Origin: Pelagibius sp037652055
GTDB taxonomy: Bacteria > Pseudomonadota > Alphaproteobacteria > Kiloniellales > Kiloniellaceae
Length of the DNA: 64,000 nt
NCBI RefSeq assembly: GCF_037652055.1
Contig: NZ_JBBKAH010000002.1
Span: 372,001-436,000 of the forward strand
Direction: 5' to 3'
The notes under the pieces are model-generated. The model did not search any database. It saw nothing but the letters and a program-made list of their open reading frames with translations, and was not told the origin of the DNA. Positions within the stretch are counted from its first letter, which is position 1, and each line of letters starts with the position of its first letter. Positions 42,572 through 51,603 of the stretch are shown piece after piece. The position numbers were made by a program, and so were the translations under genes.

Positions 42572-43539
42572 AGCGGAGTCTCCTCGCGGTGCGGGTGCAG
42601 ACAGGCGACGGCGTGGCCGTCAATGGCGAAGTCCGCGGGCTGCGCGGGCAGGCAGTCGTCCTGCACCCGCGGGCAGCGTCCTGCGAAGACGCAGCCGGCC
42701 GGCCGGTGCCGCGGATCCGGCACCGTACCGGGAATCGTGGCAAACCGGCGGCCGGCAGGCAGAGGGGCGTCGAGCGCGCCCGGCGAAGCGGCCAGGAGGC
42801 CGCGTGTGTAGGGGTGAGCCATGCGCTGGAATACCGCCGCCGTCGCCCCGCGCTCCACCACGCGCCCGGCATACATCACCAGCATCGCGGCGGTGTTCTG
42901 CCAGACGACGGCGAGATCGTGAGTGATCAGCACGAGGGCGAGGCCGGCCTCTTCGGCCACCTCGGCCAGCAGGTCGAGGATCGCGGCCTGGCTTGTGACA
43001 TCGAGCGCCGTCGTCGGCTCGTCGGCGATCAAGAGCGCCGGTTCGCAGGCCAGGGCCATGGCGATCACCACGCGCTGGCGCTGGCCGCCGGAGAGCTGGT
43101 GCGGATAGAGGCCGGGCGAGAAGCGCGGCTGCGGCAGGCCGACGCGGTCGAGCAGCTTCACCGCCCGCGCCTCGGCGTCCCCTCGCGCAAGGCCGAGGTG
43201 CCAGCGCAGCCCCTCGGCGACCTGGAAGCCGATGGTCTTTACCGGGTTCAGGGCGGTCATCGGTTCCTGAAACACCATGGCGAGCCGGCGGCCGCGAATC
43301 CTGCATAGCTCGGCTTCGGAAAGCGCCAGCAGGTCTTCGCCCTCGAAGACGATCTCGCCTGAAGCCCGCGCGCCTTCCGGCAGCAGCCCCATGATGGCGA
43401 GCGCCGTCATCGACTTGCCGCAGCCCGACTCGCCGACAATGCCGAGGCTCCCGCCCGCCGCGAGGTCGAAGCTCACGGCCTCCAGAATCGGTGCCGGACC
43501 CAGCTTGACCGAGAGATCGCGCACCGAGAGCAAGCTCAT
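42568..43539 (-). CDS. Dipeptide/oligopeptide ABC transporter ATPase (DppD/OppD-like)
   Basis: 323 residues from ATG 43539, with AGGAGG six bases ahead. Walker A GESGCGKS (about 35-42), signature LSGGQRQR, Walker B LLIADEPTTALD. The C-terminal extension carries the family Cys cluster (GCVFAGRCPRVQDDC...C), as in OppD/DppD, where it can hold an iron-sulfur cluster. Overlaps at both ends (4 nt) show tight coupling. A long upstream in-frame extension lies within the permease gene and is rejected. Confidence 0.92.
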   Translation of the reverse strand: MSLLSVRDLSVKLGPAPILEAVSFDLAAGGSLGIVGESGCGKSMTALAIMGLLPEGARASGEIVFEGEDLLALSEAELCRIRGRRLAMVFQEPMTALNPVKTIGFQVAEGLRWHLGLARGDAEARAVKLLDRVGLPQPRFSPGLYPHQLSGGQRQRVVIAMALACEPALLIADEPTTALDVTSQAAILDLLAEVAEEAGLALVLITHDLAVVWQNTAAMLVMYAGRVVERGATAAVFQRMAHPYTRGLLAASPGALDAPLPAGRRFATIPGTVPDPRHRPAGCVFAGRCPRVQDDCLPAQPADFAIDGHAVACLHPHREETPL

Positions 43540-44435
43540 CGCTGCCTCCTGAGCCGCGGGTCGAGCAGGTCGCGCAGGCCGTCGCCCAGCAGGTTCAGGC
43601 CCAGCACCGTCACCATGATGGCGACGCCCGGAAAGATCGCGAGATGCGGCGCCAGAACCATGAGGGTCTGCGCCTCGTTCAGCATCTTGCCCCAGGAAGG
43701 CGCCGGCGGCTGGGTGCCGAGCCCGAGGTAGCTGAGGCCCGCCTCGGCGAGAATGGCGAGGGCGAACTGGATGGTCATCTGCACGATGAGCAGGCTGGCG
43801 ATGTTCGGCAGGATGTGCTCGGCGGTGATGCGCGTCCTGCCCTTGCCAGCGACGCGCGCGGCCATGACGAAGTCGCGCTGCCACAGGCTGAGCGCCGCCC
43901 CGCGCGTCAGGCGCGCGAAGACAGGGATGTTGAAGATGCCGATGGCGATGATGGAGTTGATCGCACCGGGACCGAGGATCGCCGTGATCATCACAGCCGA
44001 GAGCAGCGCCGGGAAGGCGAAGGTGAAGTCGTTGAAGCGCATCACCACTTCCTCGACCAGGCCGCGCCGTGCCGCGGCCAGCGCCCCCAACGGCACGCCT
44101 AGCCCTGCGCCGATGCCAACGGCGACCAGGGAGACAGCCAGCGAATTCACCGCCCCGCCTATGAGCCGCGAGAGCACGTCCCGTCCGAACTGATCGGTGC
44201 CCAGCCAGTGGGCCGCCGAGGGCGGCTGCAGCTTGGCAGGAATGTTCATGACGTCGACCGGATAGGGCGTCCAGATCAGCGAGAGGAGCGCCACCGCGAC
44301 CAGCGCCAAGGTGACCGTCAAACCGAAGACGAAGGCGGCGGAGCGGCGCCCGCGCAGCCAGTACTCACGCCAGATCTCCCGCGACCCGTGATCGCTCCCA
44401 AGGTCGCTCCCGAGGTTGCTCCCGGGGTCTCTCAT
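43536..44435 (-). CDS. ABC transporter permease (DppC-like)
   Basis: 299 residues with six membrane segments, the first at about 32-55. The family motif HWLGTDQFGRDVLSRLIGG and the EAA-like segment in AARVAGKGRTRITAEHILPN are present. The N-terminus has three imperfect Gly-Ser-(Asn/Asp) units encoded by repeats of a GGTCGCTCCC-like sequence; a later start is conceivable, but the ATG at 44435 overlaps the upstream stop (ATGA). Confidence 0.91.
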   Translation of the reverse strand: MRDPGSNLGSDLGSDHGSREIWREYWLRGRRSAAFVFGLTVTLALVAVALLSLIWTPYPVDVMNIPAKLQPPSAAHWLGTDQFGRDVLSRLIGGAVNSLAVSLVAVGIGAGLGVPLGALAAARRGLVEEVVMRFNDFTFAFPALLSAVMITAILGPGAINSIIAIGIFNIPVFARLTRGAALSLWQRDFVMAARVAGKGRTRITAEHILPNIASLLIVQMTIQFALAILAEAGLSYLGLGTQPPAPSWGKMLNEAQTLMVLAPHLAIFPGVAIMVTVLGLNLLGDGLRDLLDPRLRRQR

Positions 44436-45385
44436 GGCGCAGACCTCCCGCGCAGGCGCGGATCGAGCACGGCGTAGAGCAGGTCGACGACGAAGTTCAC
44501 CACGATCACCGCGGCGGCCAGCAGGATCACCAGATCCTTCACGACGATGAGATCGTGCTGGGCGATAGCCTGGAAGATAAGGCGCCCGAGCCCCGGCAGG
44601 TAGAAGACGTTCTCGATGATGATGGTGCCGGCGAGCAGAAAGGAGAACTGCAGACCCATGATGGTGACCACGGGAATGAGGGCATTGCGCACCGCATGGC
44701 GCCACAGCGCCGCGCTGCGGGTGAGGCCCTTGGCCCGCGCCGTCCTCACGTAGTCCTCGCCCAGAGTCTCCAGCACGGAGGACCGGGTGACGCGGGCCAG
44801 GATCGCCGCCTGCGGCAGCGCCAGCGCCACGGCGGGCAGCAGCAGGCTCTGCAAGGCGGGCCAGACACCCTCCTCCCAGCCGGCAAAGCCGCCCGCCGGC
44901 AGCACCTGCCAGTGCACGGCGAAGAGCAGGATCAAGAGGATGGCGAACCAGAAGTTCGGCACCGCGATGCCGAGCTGCGTGAAGCCCATGACGCCAACGT
45001 CCGTCGCCCTGCCCCGCTTTGCCGCTGCCAGCACGCCGAGCGGAATCGCAAGGACCGTGGAGAGCAGGATGGCTAAGAGGGCGAGCGGCAGGGAAAGGCT
45101 CAAGCGTTCACGCACCAGTTCCCACACCGGCACGCCGTAGGTCACACTGGTACCGAGATCCCCGGTGACCAAGCCGCCGATCCAGGTCAGATAACGCGTC
45201 ACTGCCGGCTCGTTGAGCCCCATCTGCTCACGCAGCGCCGCCAGGGTGTCCGGCCGCGCGTTCATCCCCAGCATGATGGAGGCGGGATCGCCCGGCAGCA
45301 CCTCCATCACCAGGAAAACGACCAGGCTGGCGACCAGCAGAGTGATGACCAGGGCGGCGAGACGCTGCAGGAGGAACAGGGCCAT
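44432..45385 (-). CDS. ABC transporter permease (DppB-like)
   Basis: 317 residues with six membrane segments starting at about 8-28. Family text LPGDPASIMLG near 30-40, LTRYLTWIGGLVTGDLGTSV, and the EAA loop TARAKGLTRSAALWRHAVRNALIPVVT identify DppB/OppB-type permeases. It is coupled to the DppC-like gene by a 4-nt overlap. A palindromic repeat element separates it from the binding-protein gene upstream. Confidence 0.92.
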   Translation of the reverse strand: MALFLLQRLAALVITLLVASLVVFLVMEVLPGDPASIMLGMNARPDTLAALREQMGLNEPAVTRYLTWIGGLVTGDLGTSVTYGVPVWELVRERLSLSLPLALLAILLSTVLAIPLGVLAAAKRGRATDVGVMGFTQLGIAVPNFWFAILLILLFAVHWQVLPAGGFAGWEEGVWPALQSLLLPAVALALPQAAILARVTRSSVLETLGEDYVRTARAKGLTRSAALWRHAVRNALIPVVTIMGLQFSFLLAGTIIIENVFYLPGLGRLIFQAIAQHDLIVVKDLVILLAAAVIVVNFVVDLLYAVLDPRLRGRSAP

Positions 45386-45434
45386 GGCTCAGTGCCGACG
45401 ATCAACGCAGAAGCGGTTGCCGCCACCCGGGGTG

Positions 45435-45563
45435 TCGTCCCGGGGCTTGACCCCGGGGCCCATCGGCGTCAATCGCACGCGCAGTCGTGCGAACCTTGCA
45501 TCCTGACCAGCAGCCTGTGCGACGGTGGAGTCAATGGATCCCGGCAACAAGTGCCGGGATGAC
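45435..45563. repeat. Palindromic intergenic repeat element (MITE-like)
   Basis: Three hairpins in a row: 45439-45457 (CCCGGGG-CTTGA-CCCCGGG), 45473-45492 (TCGCACG/CGTGCGA) and 45538-45560 (ATCCCGGCA-ACAAG-TGCCGGGAT). The outer two read as inverted copies of one motif (GTC[AG]TCCCGG...CCCGG..CCAT), so the element ends in GTCGTCC at the left and GGATGAC at the right. It fills the gap between the binding protein and permease genes. Confidence 0.65.
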
Positions 45564-45599
45564 AGTTTTCGTGTGGGGAGGCCGAGACTCTCCGCCACG

Positions 45600-47105
45600 C
45601 TACTGCCAGTAAACTTCGGTCAGGTCGTTGCCGGGCGTGGGCGTGTTCTCCCAGAGGCCCATGACGTCCTTGTTCCAGACGCCATGCTTAGCAAGCTGGA
45701 AAAGAAAGACATTCACGCAGTCCTCCGCCAAGGTTTCCTGTGCTTCGGCAAAGATCGCATAGCGGCTTTTCTCGTCCACCGTCGTATCCAGCTTCGCCAT
45801 CAGCGCTTTGAAATCCGCGTCGTGATAGTCGAAATAGTAGTCGTCGCGGGCGTAGATGCCGATGTCCATCGGTTCAACGTGAGACACGATGGTGAGATCG
45901 TAGTCCTTGGCCTTGAAAACCTGCTCCAGCCAGGGTTTCCATTCCAACTGGGTGATTTCCGTCTTCACGCCGATCGCGGCGAGCTGTGCGGCGACGATCT
46001 CCCCACCACGTCGCGCGTAGCTGGGGGGCGGCAGCATGAGGCTGAGGGTCACGCCATCGGCATAGCCGGCTTCGGCCAGCAATGCCTTAGCCTTGGCCAT
46101 GTCGTAAGGATAGCGCCCCGTAAGATCCACGTAGGCCGGATGATGCGGCGCGAAGTGACTGCCGATCGGCGTGCCGTAGCCGAACATGGCGCCGTCGATG
46201 ACGGCCTTGCGATCGACGGCATGGGCCAGGGCACGGCGCACACGGACGTCCTTCAAAGCGCCACGCCCATTGTTCATGGCGAGAATGGTCTCACCCTCGG
46301 TGGAGCCGATCACCACGGTGAAGCGCGGGTCGGCCTCGAACTGCGCCAACGCCTCCGGAGCCGGCACGTTGGGAAAGGCATCGACATCCCCCGCCATCAG
46401 CGCCGCGGTCGCCGCCGAAGGATCCGGGATGATCTTGATCGTCGCCTTGGCCAGCTTGGCCGGCGTACCCCAATAGTCGGGGTTCTTTACCAGTTCGACG
46501 CGGTCGCCCTTTACCCAGCGCTCGAACTTGAAAGGCCCGGTGCCGACGGGATTGTTCTTGTTCTCCGCCGCGCTTTCCGGCGCGACGATGACCGCATCGC
46601 CCCAGCCGAGATTAAACAGCAGGTTTCCGGTGGGCTGCTTCACCGTGATGACCACGGTCCCGGGGTCCGGGGCCGCCACCGAGGCGATGGAGGCGAAGAG
46701 CCCCTTCTGCGCATTGGTCGAGTCCTCCGCCATGGCGCGGTCGAGCGAGAACTTCACGTCGGCGGAGTCGAAGTCCGTGCCGTCGTGGAATTTCACACCC
46801 TGGTGCAGGGCGAAGGTATAGGTGAGGCCATCGTCGCTGACCGTCCAGCTTTCCGCCAGCGCCGGCTTCACCGCGCCGTTGCGGTCGATGCGCGTCAGCC
46901 CCTCGAAAATGTTGGCGTAGACCACCTCGTCGATGGCCGCGGCAGCGCCCGCCGTCGGATCGAGGTGCGGCGGCTCCAGCACCATGCCGAGGGTAAGGCT
47001 GTCCTTGGCGGCGAAAGCCCCCGACGCGCCGCCCAGGAGACCCGTTCCAAGAACGCTGGCGGCGAGGAAAGCTGCGGTGAAAGTCCGCTGGACACGCTGC
47101 TTCAT
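45600..47105 (-). CDS. Periplasmic peptide-type substrate-binding protein (DppA-like)
   Basis: 501 residues with a signal peptide (about 1-33, ending GASGAFA). SBP family 5 text: LTLGMVLEPPHLDPTAGAAAAIDEVVYANIFEGLTRI, YTFALHQGVKFHDGTDFDSADVKFSLDRAM, and PVGTGPFKFERWVKGDRVEL. It delivers peptides or a related ligand to the DppB/C permeases. The first gene of the unit is an M20 deacylase 68 bp upstream, which suggests that imported N-acylated or dipeptide-like substrates are hydrolysed inside. The actual ligand cannot be told. Confidence 0.92.
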   Translation of the reverse strand: MKQRVQRTFTAAFLAASVLGTGLLGGASGAFAAKDSLTLGMVLEPPHLDPTAGAAAAIDEVVYANIFEGLTRIDRNGAVKPALAESWTVSDDGLTYTFALHQGVKFHDGTDFDSADVKFSLDRAMAEDSTNAQKGLFASIASVAAPDPGTVVITVKQPTGNLLFNLGWGDAVIVAPESAAENKNNPVGTGPFKFERWVKGDRVELVKNPDYWGTPAKLAKATIKIIPDPSAATAALMAGDVDAFPNVPAPEALAQFEADPRFTVVIGSTEGETILAMNNGRGALKDVRVRRALAHAVDRKAVIDGAMFGYGTPIGSHFAPHHPAYVDLTGRYPYDMAKAKALLAEAGYADGVTLSLMLPPPSYARRGGEIVAAQLAAIGVKTEITQLEWKPWLEQVFKAKDYDLTIVSHVEPMDIGIYARDDYYFDYHDADFKALMAKLDTTVDEKSRYAIFAEAQETLAEDCVNVFLFQLAKHGVWNKDVMGLWENTPTPGNDLTEVYWQ

Positions 47106-47173
47106 GACTGCACTGCCTCCGTCATCTGCGGTCCGCGCTTGGCGCCTTCCGCTTTTTCTGCGTGAGCGGGAGT

Positions 47174-48451
47174 TTAGCGGCGCCCTGCTTCCCCCAAAAG
47201 CGCCAAAGTCGCGGCGGCCATCACCTTGGCCGAGGCCACCATGTCGTCGATGCCGACGTATTCGTCGGGCTGGTGCGCGAGGTCGAGGATGCCGGGGCCG
47301 TAGGCGATGCAGTCTTCCAGCTGGCCGACGCGCACGATGTGTTTCTGGTCGTAGGTGCCCGGCGAGACCACCTGCTCGGCCGGTCTGCCGAGCACTTCCT
47401 GGATTGCGGCGGAGACCGCGCGCACCACCGGCGCCTCGGGATCGGTCATGGTCGGCTGGAAGGCCAGAACCTCGCGCAGGGCATAGTCGAAGCCCTGGCG
47501 GTCGTGCTTAAGCCCTTCCAGCAGGGCGACGATCTCGCGCTTCACCTCCTCCGGGTCTTCCTCGATGAGATAGCGGCGGTCGAGCACCAGGCGGCAGGAG
47601 TCCGGCACCAGCGGCGCCGGCAGGCCGTCATAGTCCTCGGTGAGACCGCCGTGGATGGAGTTGATGTTGAGGGTCGACTGCCGCGCGCCCTCCGGTACCA
47701 CCGGCATCTCGGTGCGCTTGCCCGCCAGCGCCGGGTAGAGCTCGCTTTCCAGCCTCTGCAGGAAAGCGCCCATGTGGCGCACCGCGCAGTCGCCGAGGAA
47801 GGGCATGGAGCCGTGGGCGATGCGCCCGTGGGTCTCGACCTCCGCCCACCAGACGCCGCGGTGGCCGATGCAGACGCGGTCGACGTTCAGCGGTTCAGGG
47901 ATGATCACGTGGTCGACCCGCGGCCGGGAGAAGAAACCTTGCTTCGCCAGGTAGCCGACGCCGCCATAGCCGCCGGACTCCTCGTCCACGGTGCCGGAGA
48001 TCTCCAGCGCGCCCGGCAGACCGTTGTGTTCCTCCAAAAGAGCCTCGACGGCGATAACGGCGGCCGCGATGCCGCCCTTCATATCGCAGGCACCGCGCCC
48101 GTAGACCTTGCCGTCGCGCACCAGCCCCTCGAAGGGATCGACGCTCCAGCCGTGGCCGACCGAGACCACGTCGATGTGGCCGTTGAAGTGGACGCAGGGG
48201 CCCGGCGCCGTGCCCTCCTTGCGCGCCACTAGGTTGGTGCGCGGGTAGCGGTCGGAATCGCCGGCCTCCCCCTCGCCCCGGTGATAGCCGACCTCGAAGC
48301 CGCGCGCCCTCAAACGGTTGCCGAGGAACTCGGCGCAGGGCGTATAGGCCTCGCCCGGCGGGTTCACCGTGGGAAAACGAATGAGATCCTGGGTCAGCGC
48401 GACCAGGTCGTCGCGCTTGGCCTCGATGCGGGCAAAGAGGGAATCGTGCAT
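47174..48451 (-). CDS. M20-family ArgE/DapE-type deacylase
   Basis: 425 residues. Metal-ligand motifs: FNGHIDVVSVG (His-x-Asp), the bridging Asp in GRGACDMKGGIAA, Glu-Glu in GTVDEESGGYGG, and a late His in SPGTYDQKHIV. Family members remove acyl groups from amino acids (acetylornithine deacetylase / succinyl-diaminopimelate desuccinylase). As first gene of a Dpp-type importer operon it more probably processes an imported acylated amino acid or peptide than serves arginine or lysine synthesis; this is an inference. Confidence 0.88.
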   Translation of the reverse strand: MHDSLFARIEAKRDDLVALTQDLIRFPTVNPPGEAYTPCAEFLGNRLRARGFEVGYHRGEGEAGDSDRYPRTNLVARKEGTAPGPCVHFNGHIDVVSVGHGWSVDPFEGLVRDGKVYGRGACDMKGGIAAAVIAVEALLEEHNGLPGALEISGTVDEESGGYGGVGYLAKQGFFSRPRVDHVIIPEPLNVDRVCIGHRGVWWAEVETHGRIAHGSMPFLGDCAVRHMGAFLQRLESELYPALAGKRTEMPVVPEGARQSTLNINSIHGGLTEDYDGLPAPLVPDSCRLVLDRRYLIEEDPEEVKREIVALLEGLKHDRQGFDYALREVLAFQPTMTDPEAPVVRAVSAAIQEVLGRPAEQVVSPGTYDQKHIVRVGQLEDCIAYGPGILDLAHQPDEYVGIDDMVASAKVMAAATLALLGEAGRR

Positions 48452-48549
48452 GGTCCCAGCCTAGTACCACTGGCACCCGGCCCGCCAAGGAAAAAGAACC
48501 AGATAGCCTGCCAGACGGCACTGCTATTACCATTGGATGATCCGCCGGC

Positions 48550-49021
48550 TTGAACAGGAAACAGATGCCAACGCTCCGATATTCTGCGATTTGCTTGGCG
48601 CTGGCGGTAGCCATGCCGGCAATGGCGACCGCCAAGCCCTCACGCAGCGAATGCATGGTGGGGTATCGGCTCGACTGGTCCAGCATACAAAAAGATAGAG
48701 GGGGACGTGGCCAACTCGATCGCGGCCGCGAATAGAGCTCTCGCAGATGAAACCCTGGCCGGCCTGATGTTTCAAAAACACCACAGCGAGCTGTATTTGA
48801 TCTTCAGGGCGGACTGCGAAAACAAAGCGGCGAAAGCTGCCACGCTTTTCGACGGCTGGCGGGAGAATGGGATCGAACTACCAGATCTCGCGCGCATCCC
48901 GGACCCAATCATTCCGTCTACGCAGACTTTGGATGTTCAAGGGCCTTTTTGGCGTGATGGTATGCCCGATGGGATCCCACCCAGCCAATTCAGCGTGCCT
49001 CCCGCAGATCAGCAGATCTGA
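48550..49021 (+). pseudogene. Secreted hypothetical protein gene broken by a frameshift
   Basis: Two overlapping frames together look like one protein of about 155 residues. The first (48550-48735) begins MNRKQMPTLRYSAICLALAVAMPAMATAKPSR, a clear signal peptide, and runs to VGYRLDWSSIQ. The second frame then continues as AYKKIEGDVANSIAAANRALADETLAGLMFQKHHSELYLIFRADCEN (to 49021). The switch probably lies near the A-run at 48689-48693. A sequencing error, a real pseudogene, or frameshifting are all possible. Family not recognised. Confidence 0.5.
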
Positions 49022-49049
49022 TCGCTCTGCCCAGTGTGAGCGAGCAAGC

Positions 49050-50228
49050 TCAACCCTCGAGCGCCCGCAGCACCTCATAGCAGGCGCCCATGGTGTGGTA
49101 GTCGGTCTTGCCGGCGGGGGATTTCAGGTCGTCGTATTTGCGGTTGTCCTGCGTCAAGATGCGGAACCAGGCGCCGTGGTGGTGATCGACCATGTGGTCC
49201 CAGGAATAGCGCCAGATCCGGGCGTACCAATCACGGTAAGCTGGATCGCCGGTCGCCAGTTCCAGCAGCTTGGCCGCCGCGAAGCTTTCCGCCTGAACCC
49301 AGAAGTACTTGTCGCCGTCGCAGACGCGCCCCTCGGGATCGAAGCCGTAGCAGAGGCCGCCGTGTTCCGCGTCCCAGGCGGTTTCCACCGAACGGTCGAA
49401 GAGGCTGCGCGCCGTCGGCAAGTGCCAGTCGGCTGGGGCGTGGCGGTGGAGGATCAGCAGCAGCTTCGCCCACTCGGTCTGGTGGCCCGGCTGGAAGCCC
49501 CAGGGGCGGAACAGGTGCTTAGGGTCATCGCGGTTGTAGGCCCAGTCGACGGTCCAATCTTCATGATAGTGCTCCCAGACCAAGCCGCCGGCCAATGACG
49601 CCTGGCGCCGCGTCACGGTATCGGCGAGCAGCGCCGCGCGATCCAGGTAGCGGCGCTCCCGGGTTGCCTCGAAGGCCCAGATGAGGGCCTCGCAGGCGTG
49701 CATGTTGGCGTTCTGGCCGCGATAGGCGCTGATCTTCGAGAAGTCGAGCGAGGCCTCGTCCTTGTAGAGGCCGTGTTCGGCCTCCCAGAAATGGCGCTCC
49801 ATGAGATCCCAGGCCTGCTCAAGGACCGGGCGCCCCTGCGGCAACCCGGCGAGCAGTGCCGTCGCGCCCGCCAGCATGACGAAGGCCAGGCCGTAGCAGT
49901 GGTTGGTGGCATCCGCCACCTGCTCGCCGTCGAGAACCCAGGCATAGCCGCCGGTGGGCTGGCGGTGGCGGTCCTCCAGGAAAGCGAGACCGTGCAGCGC
50001 CAGGGCAAGATGCTGCCCGCCGCCGAAGCGCCGCGCCGCCATGGCCTCGTTGAAGACGAAACGGGCGCTCGACACCAAGTGCCGTGTCTTCCGCTCATAG
50101 ACGCTGCCATCGTCGCGGAAATGCTGGAAAAAGCCGCCCGCCGGATCGAAGGCGCTCGGCTGATAGAACGCCAGCGTCCGCCGGATGTGTTCTTCCAGAA
50201 AGCCGGGATCGGAGAAATCGATGTCCAC
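49050..50228 (-). CDS. AGE-family (N-acylglucosamine 2-epimerase) isomerase
   Basis: 392 residues with the (alpha/alpha)6-barrel pattern. Family residues include LVSSARFVFNEAMAARRFGG, ALHGLAFLEDRHRQPTGGYAW, NANMHACEALIWAFEAT, GHQTEWAKLLLIL and the catalytic His pairs (H at GHQTEW, H at YHTMGACYE). Members interconvert mannose/fructose, cellobiose or N-acylglucosamine/mannosamine. The dehydrogenase gene is 84 bp upstream on the same strand, an unusual pair. The exact sugar substrate is unknown. Confidence 0.87.
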   Translation of the reverse strand: MDIDFSDPGFLEEHIRRTLAFYQPSAFDPAGGFFQHFRDDGSVYERKTRHLVSSARFVFNEAMAARRFGGGQHLALALHGLAFLEDRHRQPTGGYAWVLDGEQVADATNHCYGLAFVMLAGATALLAGLPQGRPVLEQAWDLMERHFWEAEHGLYKDEASLDFSKISAYRGQNANMHACEALIWAFEATRERRYLDRAALLADTVTRRQASLAGGLVWEHYHEDWTVDWAYNRDDPKHLFRPWGFQPGHQTEWAKLLLILHRHAPADWHLPTARSLFDRSVETAWDAEHGGLCYGFDPEGRVCDGDKYFWVQAESFAAAKLLELATGDPAYRDWYARIWRYSWDHMVDHHHGAWFRILTQDNRKYDDLKSPAGKTDYHTMGACYEVLRALEG

Positions 50229-50251
50229 CCGGATCGCCTCCCGCGCCGTCG

Positions 50252-50271
50252 AGGGTGCTGAAGTGCACCCT
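50252..50271. repeat. Short hairpin between acyl-CoA dehydrogenase and epimerase genes
   Basis: 7-bp arms AGGGTGC/GCACCCT around a 6-nt loop. No T-run follows in the minus direction, so it may modulate rather than end transcription. Confidence 0.35.
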
Positions 50272-50312
50272 GACGCGCGCGGGCGCGATGGGCAAGGCCG
50301 CCAGCCAGCCTC

Positions 50313-51464
50313 TCACGCCGCGCAGCGCGGCGCCTCCGGCTTGGCGGCAACCGGCTCCAGGCCGAGGGCAAGGCGGCCGGTAAAGAGCTGCTGGCGCTTT
50401 TCCGGCAGCGGGTGGAACTGCGCGCCGTGGGCGTCGCGCAGCAGGCGTTCCAGCCCCAGCTTGCGGTAGAGACCGCTGCCGCCCGCCGTCTCCAACGCCT
50501 TTTCCGCCGTGGCGATGACGGCGTTGGCGGCGATGGTCTTGCGGACCAGCACCTTGCTGGCCAGATCGGGCGACGGCGCGAAATCGAAGCCGTTGGCCAG
50601 GCGGACCATGTCGTCGACGGCGATCTCCGCCGTGGTCAACAGGTTCTCCATCTCGCCGACCAGGAAGGGCGCCACCGGGTCGTCGCCGCGCGACTTGGCG
50701 CGGTCGCGGGCAATGGCCGCCGCCGCCCCGGCGACGCCGAGGTAGACGGACATAATGATCGGCATGGCCACGGTGACGATGACCGCGAAGGCCGGGTGGA
50801 ACGGCCCCTGGGGCCGCTTCAGGGCCACCGCCGCCTCGGGCACGAAAACGCCGTCCAGCTTCACGGTTTGCGAGCCGGTGCCGCGCATGGTCATGGTCTG
50901 CCAGTCGTCGAGGAAGCGCACGCCCTCGGCCTTCAGCGACACCGGGAAGTGCATGACCTGCGGCCCCTCCGCGGGGTCGACGTAGACGGCCGAGGTGATC
51001 AGCAGATCGCCCAGCGGCGAGCCGCTGGCGAAGGGCTTCACCGCCGTGACACGGTAGCCGCCGTCGACACGCTCGACCCGGCCGTTGGACTCGAGCCAGT
51101 CGGCGGCACCGGTGGAGACCAGGATGGCGTCCTCCGCCACCACCTTGTCGAGCAGCTTGCGGCCCGGGCGCCCGGCGCGGTCGTTGGCGACCGCCGCGGC
51201 GACCAGATGCTGGTGCATGGCGAGCGCCAGAGCCGTCGCCGGGCAGTAGCCGGCAAGCCCGCGCAGGAAGGCGCAGACCTCGGCATGGCCCGCCCCGCCG
51301 CCGCCGATCTCCAGCGGAATCAGGGCGGTGAACACCTTGGCACGCTTGAGGGCCTGGTAGTTCTCGGCAACGAAGCTGTCACCGGCGTCGTGCGCGGCGG
51401 CGCGGGCAGCGAAACGAGGGCCGAGTTCGGCGAGTACGGCGGTCAGGTCGATCTTCTGGGGCAT
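50313..51464 (-). CDS. Acyl-CoA dehydrogenase family protein
   Basis: 383 residues. The family layout is present: an alpha-helical N-terminal domain (GGGGAGHAEVCAFLRGLAG), a middle beta domain with VTAVKPFASGSPLGDLLI and WQTMTMRGTGSQTVKLDGVFVPEAAV, and a helical C-terminus. The usual C-terminal catalytic Glu position is not obvious by eye. It is closer to flavin-dependent monooxygenase/acyl-CoA-like members (as in DszC or HpaB relatives) than to fatty acid dehydrogenases, but this is tentative. Confidence 0.82.
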   Translation of the reverse strand: MPQKIDLTAVLAELGPRFAARAAAHDAGDSFVAENYQALKRAKVFTALIPLEIGGGGAGHAEVCAFLRGLAGYCPATALALAMHQHLVAAAVANDRAGRPGRKLLDKVVAEDAILVSTGAADWLESNGRVERVDGGYRVTAVKPFASGSPLGDLLITSAVYVDPAEGPQVMHFPVSLKAEGVRFLDDWQTMTMRGTGSQTVKLDGVFVPEAAVALKRPQGPFHPAFAVIVTVAMPIIMSVYLGVAGAAAAIARDRAKSRGDDPVAPFLVGEMENLLTTAEIAVDDMVRLANGFDFAPSPDLASKVLVRKTIAANAVIATAEKALETAGGSGLYRKLGLERLLRDAHGAQFHPLPEKRQQLFTGRLALGLEPVAAKPEAPRCAA

Positions 51465-51603
51465 CGGAATGCCTCCTTTTCCATGTCAGGGCGGCGACGT
51501 CGTGATCATCACGGGCAAAGGCGGCGGCAATCAACTTCAGGAACTGAAGCTGCACGGCGATTTCAGAGGGACTAGCCTTTATTGCCAAGGCTTACCCGAA
51601 AGG

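Noticed and set aside
45525..47165. 546-codon antisense frame over the binding-protein gene
   Set aside because: The minus-strand gene is a clear SBP family 5 protein with a signal peptide.
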